A DNA stretch of 64,000 nt from Sphingopyxis terrae subsp. terrae NBRC 15098. Its GTDB lineage: Bacteria; Pseudomonadota; Alphaproteobacteria; Sphingomonadales; Sphingomonadaceae. A program made the position numbers and the translations under genes. Of this stretch, positions 16,301 through 28,159 are shown piece by piece. Numbering within the stretch: position 1 is the first letter of the stretch; every line of letters starts with the position of its first letter. The notes under the pieces were generated by a model, which was given only the letters and a program-made list of their open reading frames with translations, was not told the origin of the DNA and ran no database searches. The stretch lies in assembly GCF_001610975.1 (NCBI RefSeq), contig NZ_CP013342.1, positions 1-64,000 on the forward strand. The letters are read 5' to 3'.

Positions 16301-17560
16301 TTAATCGAGTGCCTTGACGATCACGCTCGCATTGGTGCCGCCGAAACCGAAGCTGTTGTTGAGCGCGGCCTTCACCGCGCGCTTCTTCGCCTTGTGCGGC
16401 ACCAGGTCGACGCCCTCGGTCCCCTCGTCGGGATTGTCGAGGTTCAGCGTCGGCGGCACGATCTGGTCGCGGATCGCGAGGATGCAGAAGATCGTCTCGA
16501 CCGCGCCGGCACCGCCGAGCAGATGGCCAATCGCCGATTTTGTCGAGCTCATCGAGACATCGCCGATCGCGTCGCCGAACAAGCGCTTCACCGCGCCAAG
16601 TTCGATCGTGTCGGCCATCGTCGACGTGCCATGGGCGTTGATATAATCGATGTCGGCGGGCGTCATTCCCGCCTTCTTAAGCGCCATTTCCATCGACCGA
16701 TAGGCGCCGAAACCTTCGGGATGCGGCGCAGTGACATGATAGGCGTCGCCCGAAAGGCCATAGCCGACGACTTCGGCGTAGATCTTGGCGCCGCGCGCCT
16801 TGGCATGCTCATATTCCTCGAGCACGACGACGCCGGCGCCTTCGCCCATGACGAAGCCGTCGCGATCCTTGTCATAGGGGCGGCTCGCCTGTTCGGGGCG
16901 GTCGTTGTAGCTCATGTTGAGCGCGCGCGCCTGCGCAAAGCCTGCAATGCCGATCGGACAGATGGTCGATTCCGATCCACCGGCGAGCATGATGTCGGCA
17001 TCGCCATCCTTGATCATCCGCGCCGCGTCGCCGATCGAATGGGCGCCGGTCGAGCAGGCGGTGACGACCGCATGGTTCGGCCCCATCAGGCCGTATTTGA
17101 TGCTGACCTGACCCGAAATCAGGTTGATGAGGCGGCCGTGGACGAAGTGCGGGCTGACACGGCCCGGCCCCTTTTCGGCGAGCAGCAGGCTTTCGCTCTC
17201 GATCCCCGGCAGGCCGCCGATGCCCGACCCGATCGAGCAGCCGGCGCGCAGCTTTGTCTCATCGTCCATCTCGGTCAGCCCTGCGTCTTCGAGCGCCTGT
17301 CCGGCGGCGTCGATGCCATAGATGATGAAGGGATCGACCTGCCGCTGCACCTTGTGGTCGACGCGCTTGTTGGCGTCGAAGCCATATTCATGGTCGGCCG
17401 GCTTGACCTCGCACGCGATCGTGCATTTCTGGTCGGAGGCGTCGAAGCGGGTGATCGTTCCCGCGCCCGACTTCCCGGCAAGCAGATTGGCCCAACTGGT
17501 TTCGACGTCTCCGCCCAGCGGCGTCACCAATCCCAAACCCGTCACCACAACCCGGCGCAT
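16301..17560 (-). CDS. fabF: Beta-ketoacyl-ACP synthase II
   Basis: Condensing enzyme of fatty-acid elongation, 419 residues, standard FabF length. It begins MRRVVVTGLGLVTPLG. The active-site Cys is in VVTACSTGAHSIGDA, and the two catalytic His are in NAHGTSTMADT and STKSAIGHLLGGAGA. The glycine-rich NNSFGFGGTNAS ending is typical. It uses acyl-ACP from the adjacent acpP, from whose stop it is separated by a 169-bp gap with a terminator-like hairpin, so part of its expression may depend on read-through or a separate promoter. Confidence 0.97.
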   Translation of the reverse strand: MRRVVVTGLGLVTPLGGDVETSWANLLAGKSGAGTITRFDASDQKCTIACEVKPADHEYGFDANKRVDHKVQRQVDPFIIYGIDAAGQALEDAGLTEMDDETKLRAGCSIGSGIGGLPGIESESLLLAEKGPGRVSPHFVHGRLINLISGQVSIKYGLMGPNHAVVTACSTGAHSIGDAARMIKDGDADIMLAGGSESTICPIGIAGFAQARALNMSYNDRPEQASRPYDKDRDGFVMGEGAGVVVLEEYEHAKARGAKIYAEVVGYGLSGDAYHVTAPHPEGFGAYRSMEMALKKAGMTPADIDYINAHGTSTMADTIELGAVKRLFGDAIGDVSMSSTKSAIGHLLGGAGAVETIFCILAIRDQIVPPTLNLDNPDEGTEGVDLVPHKAKKRAVKAALNNSFGFGGTNASVIVKALD

Positions 17561-17626
17561 AGACTTTCCTTTCGTCGGTTCCGGCCCTTGCGGAACCCGG
17601 CATCATTCTTGTCGGGGCATGCCCAT

Positions 17627-17674
17627 AAAAAAAGCTTCCCGGCCACTGCGCGCGAGCGCTCGGGACCGGGAAGC
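17627..17674 (-). terminator. Rho-independent terminator behind acpP
   Basis: On the minus strand, the 9-bp stem GCTTCCCGG / CCGGGAAGC (arms 17666-17674 and 17634-17642) is followed by seven T (17627-17633). It lies between acpP and fabF, so it probably gives partial termination and higher acpP than fabF transcript. Confidence 0.8.
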
Positions 17675-17729
17675 CGGAAACGCGTGGGCAGCGTCGCCGC
17701 CGCGTCCGGCTGTGCCGGACCGGACCGCT

Positions 17730-17966
17730 TTAGCCCTTGTTCGCTTCGATGTAGTCGATCGCATCCTTGACGGTGGCGATCTTTTCCGCCGCGTCATCGG
17801 GAATTTCGACACCGAATTCTTCTTCGAACGCCATCACCAGTTCGACGATGTCGAGGCTGTCGGCGCCCAGATCGTCGATGAAGCTCGCTTCTTCGGTGAC
17901 CTTGTCGGCTTCGACGCCCAGATGTTCGACGACGATCTTTTTAACCTTTTCGGCCGAATCGCTCAT
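17730..17966 (-). CDS. acpP: Acyl carrier protein
   Basis: Carrier of growing acyl chains, 78 residues and acidic. The phosphopantetheine attachment Ser is in [24 protein letters not shown] 17966 has AAGGA about eight bases upstream; the frame stays open further but without typical sequence. It is followed by a terminator and then fabF. All features match housekeeping AcpP. Confidence 0.97.
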   Translation of the reverse strand: MSDSAEKVKKIVVEHLGVEADKVTEEASFIDDLGADSLDIVELVMAFEEEFGVEIPDDAAEKIATVKDAIDYIEANKG

Positions 17967-18188
17967 GCACAGTTCCTTTTTTCTGACTGTCTCGTGAATG
18001 TTGGGATTTGCCCTAGTGTCCGTCGGCGGGGCTGGCAAGAGGGCTGGCGCGTTGTGGGCGCCGAAGCTCGCATCAACCCGCCCTTTCCTGCCGCGCGGCG
18101 GGTGCAGACGCCTCCCCCTTTCGTCCCCTGGGCAACCACCGCATAAATAGGAAACGGCACCGCGGCCTTCAAGCGCCAGGCGCACCGT

Positions 18189-19949
18189 TCATCGCGCGAC
18201 CGGCTGCGGTGCCACTACCCCCGATTCCCGCAGCGCCTGCGACGCACGCCGGATCACTTCGGGATTTATCATGAACTGGCGCAGCACCTTTTCGGGTGGC
18301 GCATCCTGCGGCTGGCGCGTGTAATCGAGCAGATGCCGCCACAGGCCGCGCGCTTCATCGACCTTTCCCTGCCGCGCAAAAACGATGGCCCGGACCATCG
18401 TATATTGCGGCTCCATGGTGCTGGTCGATGGCATATGATCGAGGACAGCCAGCGCGTCGTCCTGCCGCCCCTGCTGAGAATAGACGAAGGCGAGCGTGAC
18501 CGCCGGGACGCCTGGCGCCGACGCGTCGAGCGCCAGCGACCGTTCGAGCAGCGCAATGCCCTCTAGGGGCTGGTCGCAGGCAATCTTGAACACGCCCTGG
18601 AATCCGGCCGTGTCGGCGTCATAGGGGTTGAGCCGTACCGCGGCATCGCCAATGCCAACGCCGCCGCGGCAATTGCCGCCATAATATTGTGCGCGCGCCA
18701 TCGCGAAGGTCGCCGCCGCGGTTTCGGCGCCGGTGTCATAGGCCCGCTGTGCGAGCGAGACGGCTTCGGCATAGGCCTTGTCGCCCGCCGGTGTGCCGCG
18801 CAGCGGCTGCCAATCCCCGAAGCGGACGAGCGACAGCGCGGACAGCGCCGCGGCGTTGCGCGGATCGCGAAAGATCGTCGCGCGCAGGCAGGCATCGACC
18901 TTCTTCGCGGTGTCCTTGTTGCGCAACTGCCGCAGCCGGTTGAACTGCGCCAGGCACGGATAGCCGGGCGCAAAATTCTCCGGCTGCCGCGCCAACTGAT
19001 CGCGAACGATCACGCCATAATCGCCAGCAATCTGGGCAATCGCAGGGTCGATTGCCTCGAATCCAGGCATCTGATCTTGGGTCAGGTGAAATTGCTGCGA
19101 CCAGATGGTACGCTGATCGGAAACGCGGTTGAGGACCAGCGTGACATCGGCCGGCCCCGCGAGCGTGCGGACGAGCGAAACATCGAGGCGATAATCGGGG
19201 CGCTGAGCTGTATCGGGCTTGCCCGCCGACGCTGCACTGCGCAGATCGACGAGGTCGAAACGGCGCAAGCCGTCGCGCAGCCGCCCGTCGAGCGCGCGGG
19301 CCAGCGCGCGCGAAACGGGAGTGCTCCCCGATTGCGGAAGCGCAATCTCAAGCAGCGGCGGCGGCACCGCCGAAGGCGCGAACATCCGCTGCCAGTTGCC
19401 GGCAAGCCACCAACCGCCCGCCAGCATGGCAACCGCGACAATGACCAGCACCGTCCACCAGCGCGCCCGCGACGATGGCGCTCCAACGCCGGGATGACGC
19501 ATTGACGTCACACCGGCCCCGCCCGCCTCCGCAGCCACCGCCTCTTCGCCGACACCAGGGGTTACAGCGGCGCTACGTGCCGGCGGTGCGGTGCGGTGCT
19601 GCACCACGATCTCGTAGCTGCCCTGCGGCACGCGCAGGCGATGAACCCACGGCGTTTCAGCATAATAACGGTCGAGCAGATTGCGCAGGCGGCCCACCAT
19701 CACGCGTGGATAGCTGTCGACCGCCGGGTCGAAATCGGCGTTACGCCCCAGCGCCTCGGTCGCGATCGCATAGGCCTTGGGGGCGCTGCGGCCGCCGCGA
19801 AGCCGGTGTTCGACCAGATATTGCAGCAGGCGTGACAAGACCGGCGAGCGCAGGAACAACTGGGACTCGCGGAGCCTCTCGAACTCCTCGGCGATGATCT
19901 GGTCGGTTTCGCCGGCCTCGAGTGTCTTGTTCGCTTTCGCGCGGTCCAT
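18189..19949 (-). CDS. Membrane-anchored winged-helix/TPR regulator-like protein
   Basis: A 586-residue protein. The N-terminal region (about 20-120) resembles the DNA-binding-like domain found in adenylate-cyclase/TPR proteins: FLRSPVLSRLLQYLVEHRL, APKAYAIATEALGR, DFDPAVDSYPRVMVGRLRNLLDRYY and a final PQGSYEIVV strand. A single transmembrane segment follows near 165-185 (WWTVLVIVAVAMLAGGWWLAGNW). The C-terminal half carries degenerate TPR repeats. This is a ToxR-like layout: cytoplasmic DNA-binding part, membrane span and periplasmic sensor. The target genes and signal are unknown. It stands alone behind a 519-bp intergenic region. Confidence 0.7.
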   Translation of the reverse strand: MDRAKANKTLEAGETDQIIAEEFERLRESQLFLRSPVLSRLLQYLVEHRLRGGRSAPKAYAIATEALGRNADFDPAVDSYPRVMVGRLRNLLDRYYAETPWVHRLRVPQGSYEIVVQHRTAPPARSAAVTPGVGEEAVAAEAGGAGVTSMRHPGVGAPSSRARWWTVLVIVAVAMLAGGWWLAGNWQRMFAPSAVPPPLLEIALPQSGSTPVSRALARALDGRLRDGLRRFDLVDLRSAASAGKPDTAQRPDYRLDVSLVRTLAGPADVTLVLNRVSDQRTIWSQQFHLTQDQMPGFEAIDPAIAQIAGDYGVIVRDQLARQPENFAPGYPCLAQFNRLRQLRNKDTAKKVDACLRATIFRDPRNAAALSALSLVRFGDWQPLRGTPAGDKAYAEAVSLAQRAYDTGAETAAATFAMARAQYYGGNCRGGVGIGDAAVRLNPYDADTAGFQGVFKIACDQPLEGIALLERSLALDASAPGVPAVTLAFVYSQQGRQDDALAVLDHMPSTSTMEPQYTMVRAIVFARQGKVDEARGLWRHLLDYTRQPQDAPPEKVLRQFMINPEVIRRASQALRESGVVAPQPVAR

Positions 19950-20468
19950 GCAACCCTCTTATACCCTCTGGCGGGGTCTGTCCGCTAGATACGCAAATCG
20001 ATGAATGCGGCCAGCCATATTTGTTTCAATGTAACGGTAACAGCCCGGATTGGCCATATTTCGCCGGGTTTAACCCGCCTCGGAGAGGTGAAAGAACAGG
20101 ACGAAAAGATTAAGGAAATCCTAATTTTGGGCGACATGCCGCAACGTGACCCCATGTTACTGTCATCTTCCCCGACGCCATGAGATCGTTCGATTGTCGT
20201 GATGCGCGCTTGCGCGGTCACGGCCCGGTTCGGGCTTTGCCTGCCGGGCAATTGAGGTTTCAGGATCGAAGCGCGCGAGCTGGTCCCTGGCGCACTCCGG
20301 TATATCCCGAGGCCTCATGAACAAGTGACTTCGCCGGGCGGGATTGTAGCCCCACCTGCACCCCGCCCGGCAAGTCCGCACTTACCCTATTCCGCAGAAT
20401 GGTCGCTCCCAAGCGTCACGCCAGTGCGATCCAGATGGGGCCGTCGGCCGAAGTCTGCGCTCGTCACG
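19950..20468. other. 519-bp intergenic region with hairpin, no gene
   Basis: No convincing reading frame is visible. The stretch 20010-20160 is more AT-rich than its surroundings and probably holds the promoter of the TPR regulator. At 20333-20371 there is a 10-bp inverted repeat (GCCGGGCGGG / CCCGCCCGGC) with a 19-base loop, downstream of the DUF3617 gene; it has no T-run but may end that transcript or act as a repeat element. A small RNA cannot be excluded. Confidence 0.5.
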
Positions 20469-21020
20469 TCAGACCTTGCAGGCGCCGGTCCGTTTGGCCG
20501 ACATTTGCATCTTCATCGACATGCCCGCAGGGCCTTCGCCCTCCCCCGTACTCGCCATTTCCATCTCATAGCTGTCGCCGCTGTAGGTGCCCTTCATCGT
20601 CATCGTGCGCGGACCGGCTTCGCTGGTGCAGCTCATCTTCGCGTCGATCACGCCATGCGCCATCTCGAAATGATCATAGGTGCATTTGCCGCCCGAATTT
20701 TCCGCCATCCGCGCCTTCGGATCGCGCGCGTCCTCGGGGGTAAGGCAGTTTTCGAAACTGTGTCCCTGTGCCAGCCGCGCCTTCATCTGCTCCTGCATCT
20801 GCGGCGGCAGTTTTTCCATTCCGGGCATCGTCATGTCGGTGATCTTCACCGTGCCGGCCCATTGGCCGGGCTTCATGAACTCGCCCGAAGCGACGGCATC
20901 GGCGACTTTGTTCTGCACCGATTCGACCGATTCATTCTTGGCCGACACGCCCTTGCCGCTGTCGCACGCGGACAGCGCGAGCAGCGCGCCCGTCACCATC
21001 AGAATATTGCGCTTGAACAT
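20469..21020 (-). CDS. DUF3617 lipoprotein
   Basis: A 183-residue exported protein. The N-terminus [19 protein letters not shown] is a lipoprotein signal with lipobox LSAC, and the rest matches the DUF3617 pattern: a [13 protein letters not shown] opening, the [13 protein letters not shown] segment, CLTPEDA, and a C-terminal beta-rich [16 protein letters not shown] region. Four Cys after the lipobox (in NCLTP, KCTYD, SCTSE and GACKV) may form disulfides. The function of DUF3617 is unknown; sphingomonads have many copies. ATG 21020 is preferred to the GTG one codon earlier, with GGGAG eight bases before the ATG. It diverges from uvrB. Confidence 0.8.
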   Translation of the reverse strand: MFKRNILMVTGALLALSACDSGKGVSAKNESVESVQNKVADAVASGEFMKPGQWAGTVKITDMTMPGMEKLPPQMQEQMKARLAQGHSFENCLTPEDARDPKARMAENSGGKCTYDHFEMAHGVIDAKMSCTSEAGPRTMTMKGTYSGDSYEMEMASTGEGEGPAGMSMKMQMSAKRTGACKV

Positions 21021-21073
21021 CACCCAGACTCCCGCCGTTGCCGATGCGCGGCATCCTCACCATATTGGCAGCG

Positions 21074-23260
<2,187 letters not shown>

Positions 23261-23357
23261 CGCCCCCTTCGACCAAAGCCCGATTGTAACCGACAAGTAG
23301 CCTTGTCTCCCCCTTACGCGCGGCCTAGCGTCCGCTCCGCAAACGGGGAGAATATCT

Positions 23358-24863
23358 ATGAAAACGGGTCTGTCGCTGATCGCGCTGGCGCTTGCCGCTG
23401 CGGTTCCTGCCACGCTTGCCGCGCAGGACGCGCCGGCCGAAAAAGCCAAGCCGGAAAAGGCCGAGGACATCGTGCCGCAGGTGCACACGACGCGCCTTTC
23501 GGGCACGTTCGGCGGACAGAAGATCGGCTATGCCGCGACGATCGGCGAGACGATCCTCAAGAACAAGGATGGCGTGCCCGAAGCGGCGATCGTCACCACC
23601 TCCTATATCAAGGAGCCGCGCGATCCGGGCCGCCCCGTGACTTTTCTGTTCAACGGCGGGCCCGGGTCGGGCACCGTCTGGTTGATGATGGGTGCGTTCG
23701 GGCCGAAGCGCGTCGCGATCCCCAGCGATGCCAAGGATGACGGCGCCCCGCCCTACCCCATCGTCGACAATCCTGATTCGCTGCTCGACGTGACTGACAT
23801 CGTGTTCATCGATCCGCCGGGCACCGGCTTCTCGCACCTGATAGGCAAGGCCGATCCCAAGGATTATTACGGCGTGACGCAGGACGCGAAGGCCGTCGCC
23901 GAAGTCATCCGCGGCTGGCTCAACGACAATGGCCGCTGGAACAGCCCCAAATTCCTGGGCGGGGAAAGCTATGGCACCACGCGCTCGGCGGCGGTCGCGA
24001 ACCAGTTGATGAATGTCACCTTCAACGATGTCGGCCTCAACGGCATCATCCTCATCTCGACCGTGCTCGATTTCGCGGCCGGGTCCGATACGCCGGGCAA
24101 TGAACTCAGCTACATCACCAACCTTCCGTCGATGGCGACGACCGCCCTCTATCACGGCAAGGCGAGCGCGCCGTCGGTCGAACAATTCGCAGAAGAGGCG
24201 CGGCAGTGGGCGATCGGCCCCTATGCCGCGGCGCTGCTCAAGGGACAGAAGCTGCAGGGCGAGGAACGCGCCACGATCCGCCGCGAGCTTGCCCGCTTCA
24301 CCGGCCTGTCCGAAACCTATCTCGAACAGGCGGATCTGCGTGTCACGCCCGGCCGCTTCTACAAGGAACTGCTGCGCGACCGCGGCCTGACCGTCGGCCG
24401 GCTCGACAGCCGCTACACGGGCAAGGACTATGACAATGCGGGCGAAGAGCCCGACAATGATCCCAGCTTCTATGGCATCGACGCGGGCTACACCGCCGCG
24501 ATCAATAGCTGGGCGCGCGATACGCTGGGGTTCAAGACCGACCGCGAATATCAATCGATCAGCGGCATCGGCGGCCAGTGGGACTGGCGCATCGGAGGCC
24601 GCGACACCAATGCCTATCTCAACGTCGCGCCCTATATCGGGCAGGCGCTGCGCGAAAACAGCGGACTGCGCGTCTTTGTTGGTCAGGGCTATTATGATTT
24701 CGCGACGCCCTTTTTCGCCGCCGAATATTCGCTGTCGCGCACCGGCATCCCGCAGGACCGGATCGAATATAAATATTATGACGCCGGACACATGATGTAT
24801 ATTCGCGACGAGGATCGCCACAAATTGTCGTCGGACATCCGCGCGTTCATTCGCGCGCGGTAG
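23358..24863 (+). CDS. Secreted S10-family serine carboxypeptidase-like protein
   Basis: Periplasmic peptidase of 501 residues. The signal peptide is MKTGLSLIALALAAAVPATLAAQ. The S10 fold is marked by FLFNGGPGSG (oxyanion region), FIDPPGTGFSH, the nucleophile in GGESYGTTR, the Asp in the FVGQGYYDFATPF segment and the His in YDAGHMMYI. Bacterial S10 proteins of this type cleave C-terminal residues; the physiological substrate is unknown. A GGGGAGAA site precedes the ATG. It is followed by a palindromic repeat and a convergent membrane protein gene. Confidence 0.88.
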   Translation: MKTGLSLIALALAAAVPATLAAQDAPAEKAKPEKAEDIVPQVHTTRLSGTFGGQKIGYAATIGETILKNKDGVPEAAIVTTSYIKEPRDPGRPVTFLFNGGPGSGTVWLMMGAFGPKRVAIPSDAKDDGAPPYPIVDNPDSLLDVTDIVFIDPPGTGFSHLIGKADPKDYYGVTQDAKAVAEVIRGWLNDNGRWNSPKFLGGESYGTTRSAAVANQLMNVTFNDVGLNGIILISTVLDFAAGSDTPGNELSYITNLPSMATTALYHGKASAPSVEQFAEEARQWAIGPYAAALLKGQKLQGEERATIRRELARFTGLSETYLEQADLRVTPGRFYKELLRDRGLTVGRLDSRYTGKDYDNAGEEPDNDPSFYGIDAGYTAAINSWARDTLGFKTDREYQSISGIGGQWDWRIGGRDTNAYLNVAPYIGQALRENSGLRVFVGQGYYDFATPFFAAEYSLSRTGIPQDRIEYKYYDAGHMMYIRDEDRHKLSSDIRAFIRAR

Positions 24864-24920
24864 GCAGGACGGGACGCGACGAATCGATAGCGTCGCACCG
24901 CGAAGGCAAGGCCAAAAACG

Positions 24921-24940
24921 GCCCCCGCCTTCGCGGGGGC
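24921..24940. repeat. Intergenic palindrome, CCCCCGC-loop-GCGGGGG family
   Basis: Hairpin GCCCCCGC-CTTC-GCGGGGGC followed by GACGCT, between two convergent genes. The same element occurs at 39622-39701 and 61235-61315, so it is a dispersed repeat that may also end transcription. Confidence 0.75.
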
Positions 24941-24967
24941 GACGCTTTATCGGCTTAGCCGCGCCAT

Positions 24968-25405
24968 CTAGCGCAGCACCCCCGCTGCCGCCTGTTTGCG
25001 CGCATAGACGAACAGCGCGATCAGGATGATCCAGATAACCGCAGTGAAGATCATCGGGAAGGTCCCGAACATCCGCATCAGGTCGCCATAATGCATGCCG
25101 AACTGGTAGATACAGCTGACGGCGAGCCCGACGAGCGAAACCAGGAACGCCGTGACCGCATGGCGGCTGCGAACGAGCAGCAGAAGCGATCCGAGCACCG
25201 ATCCCCAAACGCCGAGCGCCCATCCGGCGTTCGCCCAGGCGGGAAAGCCTGTGAACCATGCCTGCTGCTCGGGCGTGAAAGCGGCCAGATAATCGGGATT
25301 CTGTATCTTGGTCATCACATAGTCCACCGCGCCGAAAGCGTTCCAGACGAGCGATACGGCCCCGACAACCCACAGGTGCCACGGCGTTTTGACGGCTACA
25401 TTCAT
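24968..25405 (-). CDS. Small integral membrane protein
   Basis: A 145-residue protein with four predicted transmembrane segments (about 9-28, 61-79, 84-103 and 115-135) and a loop with FTPEQQAWFTGFPAWANAGWALG between the first two. This pattern is common in sphingomonad membrane proteins annotated only as hypothetical or sugar-transporter-like. I cannot assign a function. It converges on the S10 peptidase gene. Confidence 0.7.
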   Translation of the reverse strand: MNVAVKTPWHLWVVGAVSLVWNAFGAVDYVMTKIQNPDYLAAFTPEQQAWFTGFPAWANAGWALGVWGSVLGSLLLLVRSRHAVTAFLVSLVGLAVSCIYQFGMHYGDLMRMFGTFPMIFTAVIWIILIALFVYARKQAAAGVLR

Positions 25406-25533
25406 GTTGATCTCCCCCTCCAGAAAGATGGGGGCAGACTATCATCCATTCGCGCGCTGGACAATTGGTGATTTACGCGCGCAACACACCATGAACGCTT
25501 GGCAAATCCGTCGCGCTCTCCGATAGGCAGCGC

Positions 25534-26229
25534 ATGTGTGTCGTCGCCCTTGCCCGCCGCGTCCATCCCGACTGGCCGCTGATCCTGATCGGCAACCGTG
25601 ACGAGTTTCACGCCCGGCCGGCGGCGGCGCTCGCCGAATGGGACGATGGCAGCGGCATCGTTGCTGGGCGCGACCTGCAAGCCGGCGGGACGTGGCTCGG
25701 CGTGCATCGACCGAGCGGACGCGTCGTCGTGGTGACCAATGTCCGCGGCGCGATGCCCGATCTGGCGAAGGAATCGCGCGGCGCGCTGGTGGTCGACATG
25801 TTGCGCGGCGGTGGGCGTTTCACCGATCCGTCCGAAGCCGATCTCGACCGGTTCAATGCCTTCAATCTGTTCGCCGCCGATGGACGTGCCCGCCTGCTCA
25901 CCAACCGGCCGCAGCCGCTGATCGCAGCGCTGGCGGACGGCGTTCATGCCCTCGCCAACGAACCCGTCGACCACCCCTGCCCGCGCGCCGAACGGCTGCG
26001 CGCTGCACTGGCCGCCACGGTCGAGGCCGGCGCCGATCCCGAAGGGTTGCTCGATACACTGACCGCCGAAGGAGGCCCGGCGCTGTTCCTGCGCGGCGAG
26101 GTCTACGGCACGCGCGCCTCGACGCTGGTCATGATCGGCGCGAGCGGCGATGCCCGCATGGTCGAGCGCCGATACGAAGCGGGCGGCCGCTCCGGTGGAA
26201 CGACCGCCCTCGATTTTCGTATCGGCTGA
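25534..26229 (+). CDS. NRDE-family (TANGO2-like) protein
   Basis: A 231-residue protein of the NRDE/TANGO2 family. The N-terminus MCVVALARR has Cys as second residue, which is characteristic of the family and could act as an Ntn-type nucleophile after Met removal. NRDEFHARPA gives the family its name, followed by AGRDLQAGGTWLG and TNVRG. TANGO2 homologues have been linked to haem trafficking, and NRDE proteins in bacteria remain mostly uncharacterised, so the role is uncertain. It converges on infC with a 10-bp gap. Confidence 0.85.
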   Translation: MCVVALARRVHPDWPLILIGNRDEFHARPAAALAEWDDGSGIVAGRDLQAGGTWLGVHRPSGRVVVVTNVRGAMPDLAKESRGALVVDMLRGGGRFTDPSEADLDRFNAFNLFAADGRARLLTNRPQPLIAALADGVHALANEPVDHPCPRAERLRAALAATVEAGADPEGLLDTLTAEGGPALFLRGEVYGTRASTLVMIGASGDARMVERRYEAGGRSGGTTALDFRIG

Positions 26230-26239
26230 GCCGCAAATC

Positions 26240-26776
26240 CTATTTAGGCGCGAGCACCATCAGCATCTGACGCCCTTCGGTGCGCGGATGCGCCTCGACC
26301 TTGGCGATCTCTGCCGTCATCTCCGCCACGCGCTGCAGCACGTTGAGGCCGAGCTGCGTATGGCTCATTTCGCGGCCGCGGAAGCGCATGGTCATCTTGA
26401 CCTTGTCGCCTTCCTCGAGGAAGTCGAAGACCTTCTTCATTTTCACTTCGAAATCATGATCGTCGATGTTCGGACGCATCTTGATCTCTTTGATTTCCTG
26501 GGTCTTCTGCGTCTTGCGGGCCGCATTGGCCTTCTTCTGGGCTTCGTATTTATACTTGCCCACATCCAGGAACTTGCACACCGGCGGATCGGCGTTGGGG
26601 GATACTTCGACCAGATCGAGGCCGACTTCGGCCGCCTGTTCGATCGCTTCAGCAGTCAGCATTACGCCCAGATTTTCGCCTTCCTCGTCGATCACACGGA
26701 CCTTGGGCGAGGCGATGAATTCATTGTATCGCGGGCCGTTCTTCGGCGGCATTGGCGCCAGCGGGCGGCGGGTCAT
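26240..26776 (-). CDS. infC: Translation initiation factor IF-3
   Basis: Binds the 30S subunit and checks start-codon pairing with initiator tRNA. The 178 residues cover the N-domain ([24 protein letters not shown]), the linker rich in Lys ([28 protein letters not shown]) and the C-domain ending [12 protein letters not shown]. The ATG at 26776 lies upstream of the usual family start but continuous homology-like sequence begins by GPRYNE. infC often uses a rare start codon; no such case is evident here. Confidence 0.96.
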   Translation of the reverse strand: MTRRPLAPMPPKNGPRYNEFIASPKVRVIDEEGENLGVMLTAEAIEQAAEVGLDLVEVSPNADPPVCKFLDVGKYKYEAQKKANAARKTQKTQEIKEIKMRPNIDDHDFEVKMKKVFDFLEEGDKVKMTMRFRGREMSHTQLGLNVLQRVAEMTAEIAKVEAHPRTEGRQMLMVLAPK

Positions 26777-26961
26777 GGGCGGGCGTATAGCTGTATCTCC
26801 TGTGTCGTTTCAGTTCGTATGCGCAGCGGGCGCGCAAACGCGCGCGCGGTGCACATATAATGAACATTGGCGCGGCGTAAAGGTTGCCGTGCGCAATTTA
26901 CCGGCGGTTTTCGTCCGACTGTGGCGGCTATGCCACGCCCGCTGCCCCTAGGATCCGGACC

Positions 26962-28149
26962 CTACCATTTGGCGGGTGCGGGGTCGATCACGCGGAAGCC
27001 GCCCGCTCCCACCTCGCTGACCTCCAGCGCGCGGATTGCAATGCCGCGGTCGTTGAAGCGGAAGATGCCGTCGATGCCGCCGAATCCATCCGCCGCCATC
27101 AGGCGTCCGGCAGGAAAGTTGGTCCCCGGCTTCCAGTCACGCGCAATGCGCACCGTCAGCAGCACCGAATCATAGCCAAGGCTGGCCAGACGATAGGGCG
27201 CCTTGCCGAACCGTGTGCGATATTTGGTGGCAAGCTGGCCGTAGAGGCCATCTGAAACGCTGGCGAACCACGCACCGCGCATTGCCGGATTGCCGCCCAA
27301 GGTGGCATCGGTGTTCCACAATTCGGTGCCGAGGATCTGGCGCTGTCCCGCGCCCTTGATGATCGGAACCGCGCGCACTGCATTGCCGCCGACATCGGCG
27401 ATCAGCACCGCGTCCATCGCACCGGCGCTCGCCAGACGGCGCGCCGCGCCCGTCAACGCCGCGGCGCTGCGGTCATAGGTTTCGGTCGCGACGAGCGTTC
27501 CGCCCGCATTGGCGACCGCCGCCTTGAATGCCGCCATCGAACGCTCACCATAAAGATTCTTGGGGATCAGCGCGCCGAAGCGCTGCTGCCCCTTGGCCCG
27601 GGCAAAGCTCACGACCCGCTCGACCGACTGGCCGGGGACGAAGCCCATGATGAAGACCCCGTTGCCCGCGACGCTGCTGTCGTTCGAAAAGCTGATGACG
27701 GGCACCTTCGCCGCCCGCGCGATCGGCGCCACCGCGGTCACATCCTCGCTGAGCAGCGGGCCGAGGATCAGCTTGTTGCCGTCGGCCACCGCCTGCTTCG
27801 CGGCCGCGGCGGCGCCCAGCGCGGTGTCATAAGTCGTGATGCGGACCTTGTCGGCCTTGGTATCTAGCAGCGCCATCGTCGTCGCATTGGCGATCGCCAT
27901 GCCCACATCGGCGTTGGTTCCCGTCTGCGGAACGAGCAGCGCGACGCGGTGGCGGTCGGTATCGGTCGGCAGGCCGGGGCCGACATTGTCGGTGGGCTTG
28001 TCGGGCGGCGGCGGGGTCGCCGGACCGCTGGTCTTCGGCACCACCTGGCATGCGGCGAGCAGCCCGCCAAGCGCCAGCGTCGCGATACCGCGCAGCAATT
28101 GCCGCCGCGGCGACGCATTCCCTTGGCGCTCGCGCGTCGTTTCTGCCAT
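26962..28149 (-). CDS. Penicillin-binding-protein activator-like lipoprotein (LpoA/LivJ fold)
   Basis: Periplasmic lipoprotein of about 395 residues. It has a Lol-type signal LRGIATLALGGLLAAC, a proline-rich linker (PATPPPPDKP), and a type I periplasmic-binding fold beginning HRVALLVPQTGTNADVG, with ILGPLLSEDV and ISFSNDSS strands. Alphaproteobacterial proteins of this kind are annotated as penicillin-binding protein activators related to the C-domain of LpoA. The location next to rsmI mirrors lpoA-rsmI-yraN clusters of gammaproteobacteria, which supports the call. Start: Met at 28149 avoids overlapping the divergent rsmI start at 28160; ATGs at 28161 and 28176 would overlap it. Confidence 0.85.
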   Translation of the reverse strand: MAETTRERQGNASPRRQLLRGIATLALGGLLAACQVVPKTSGPATPPPPDKPTDNVGPGLPTDTDRHRVALLVPQTGTNADVGMAIANATTMALLDTKADKVRITTYDTALGAAAAAKQAVADGNKLILGPLLSEDVTAVAPIARAAKVPVISFSNDSSVAGNGVFIMGFVPGQSVERVVSFARAKGQQRFGALIPKNLYGERSMAAFKAAVANAGGTLVATETYDRSAAALTGAARRLASAGAMDAVLIADVGGNAVRAVPIIKGAGQRQILGTELWNTDATLGGNPAMRGAWFASVSDGLYGQLATKYRTRFGKAPYRLASLGYDSVLLTVRIARDWKPGTNFPAGRLMAADGFGGIDGIFRFNDRGIAIRALEVSEVGAGGFRVIDPAPAKW

Positions 28150-28159
28150 CTCTGACGCC

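Noticed and set aside
15203..17770. Long plus-strand open frame (855 codons) opposite mltG and fabF
   Set aside because: It is antisense to two strongly conserved genes and is rich in His/Arg/Asp, as expected from the mirrored codon bias of GC-rich DNA.
21000..21073. LexA box upstream of uvrB
   Set aside because: No GTTC-N7-GTTC pattern is found; only the one at 11326 fits.
23325..25445. Minus-strand open frame of 706 codons opposite the S10 peptidase
   Set aside because: Shadow of the peptidase gene; the real minus-strand gene here is the small membrane protein at 24968-25405, in another frame.
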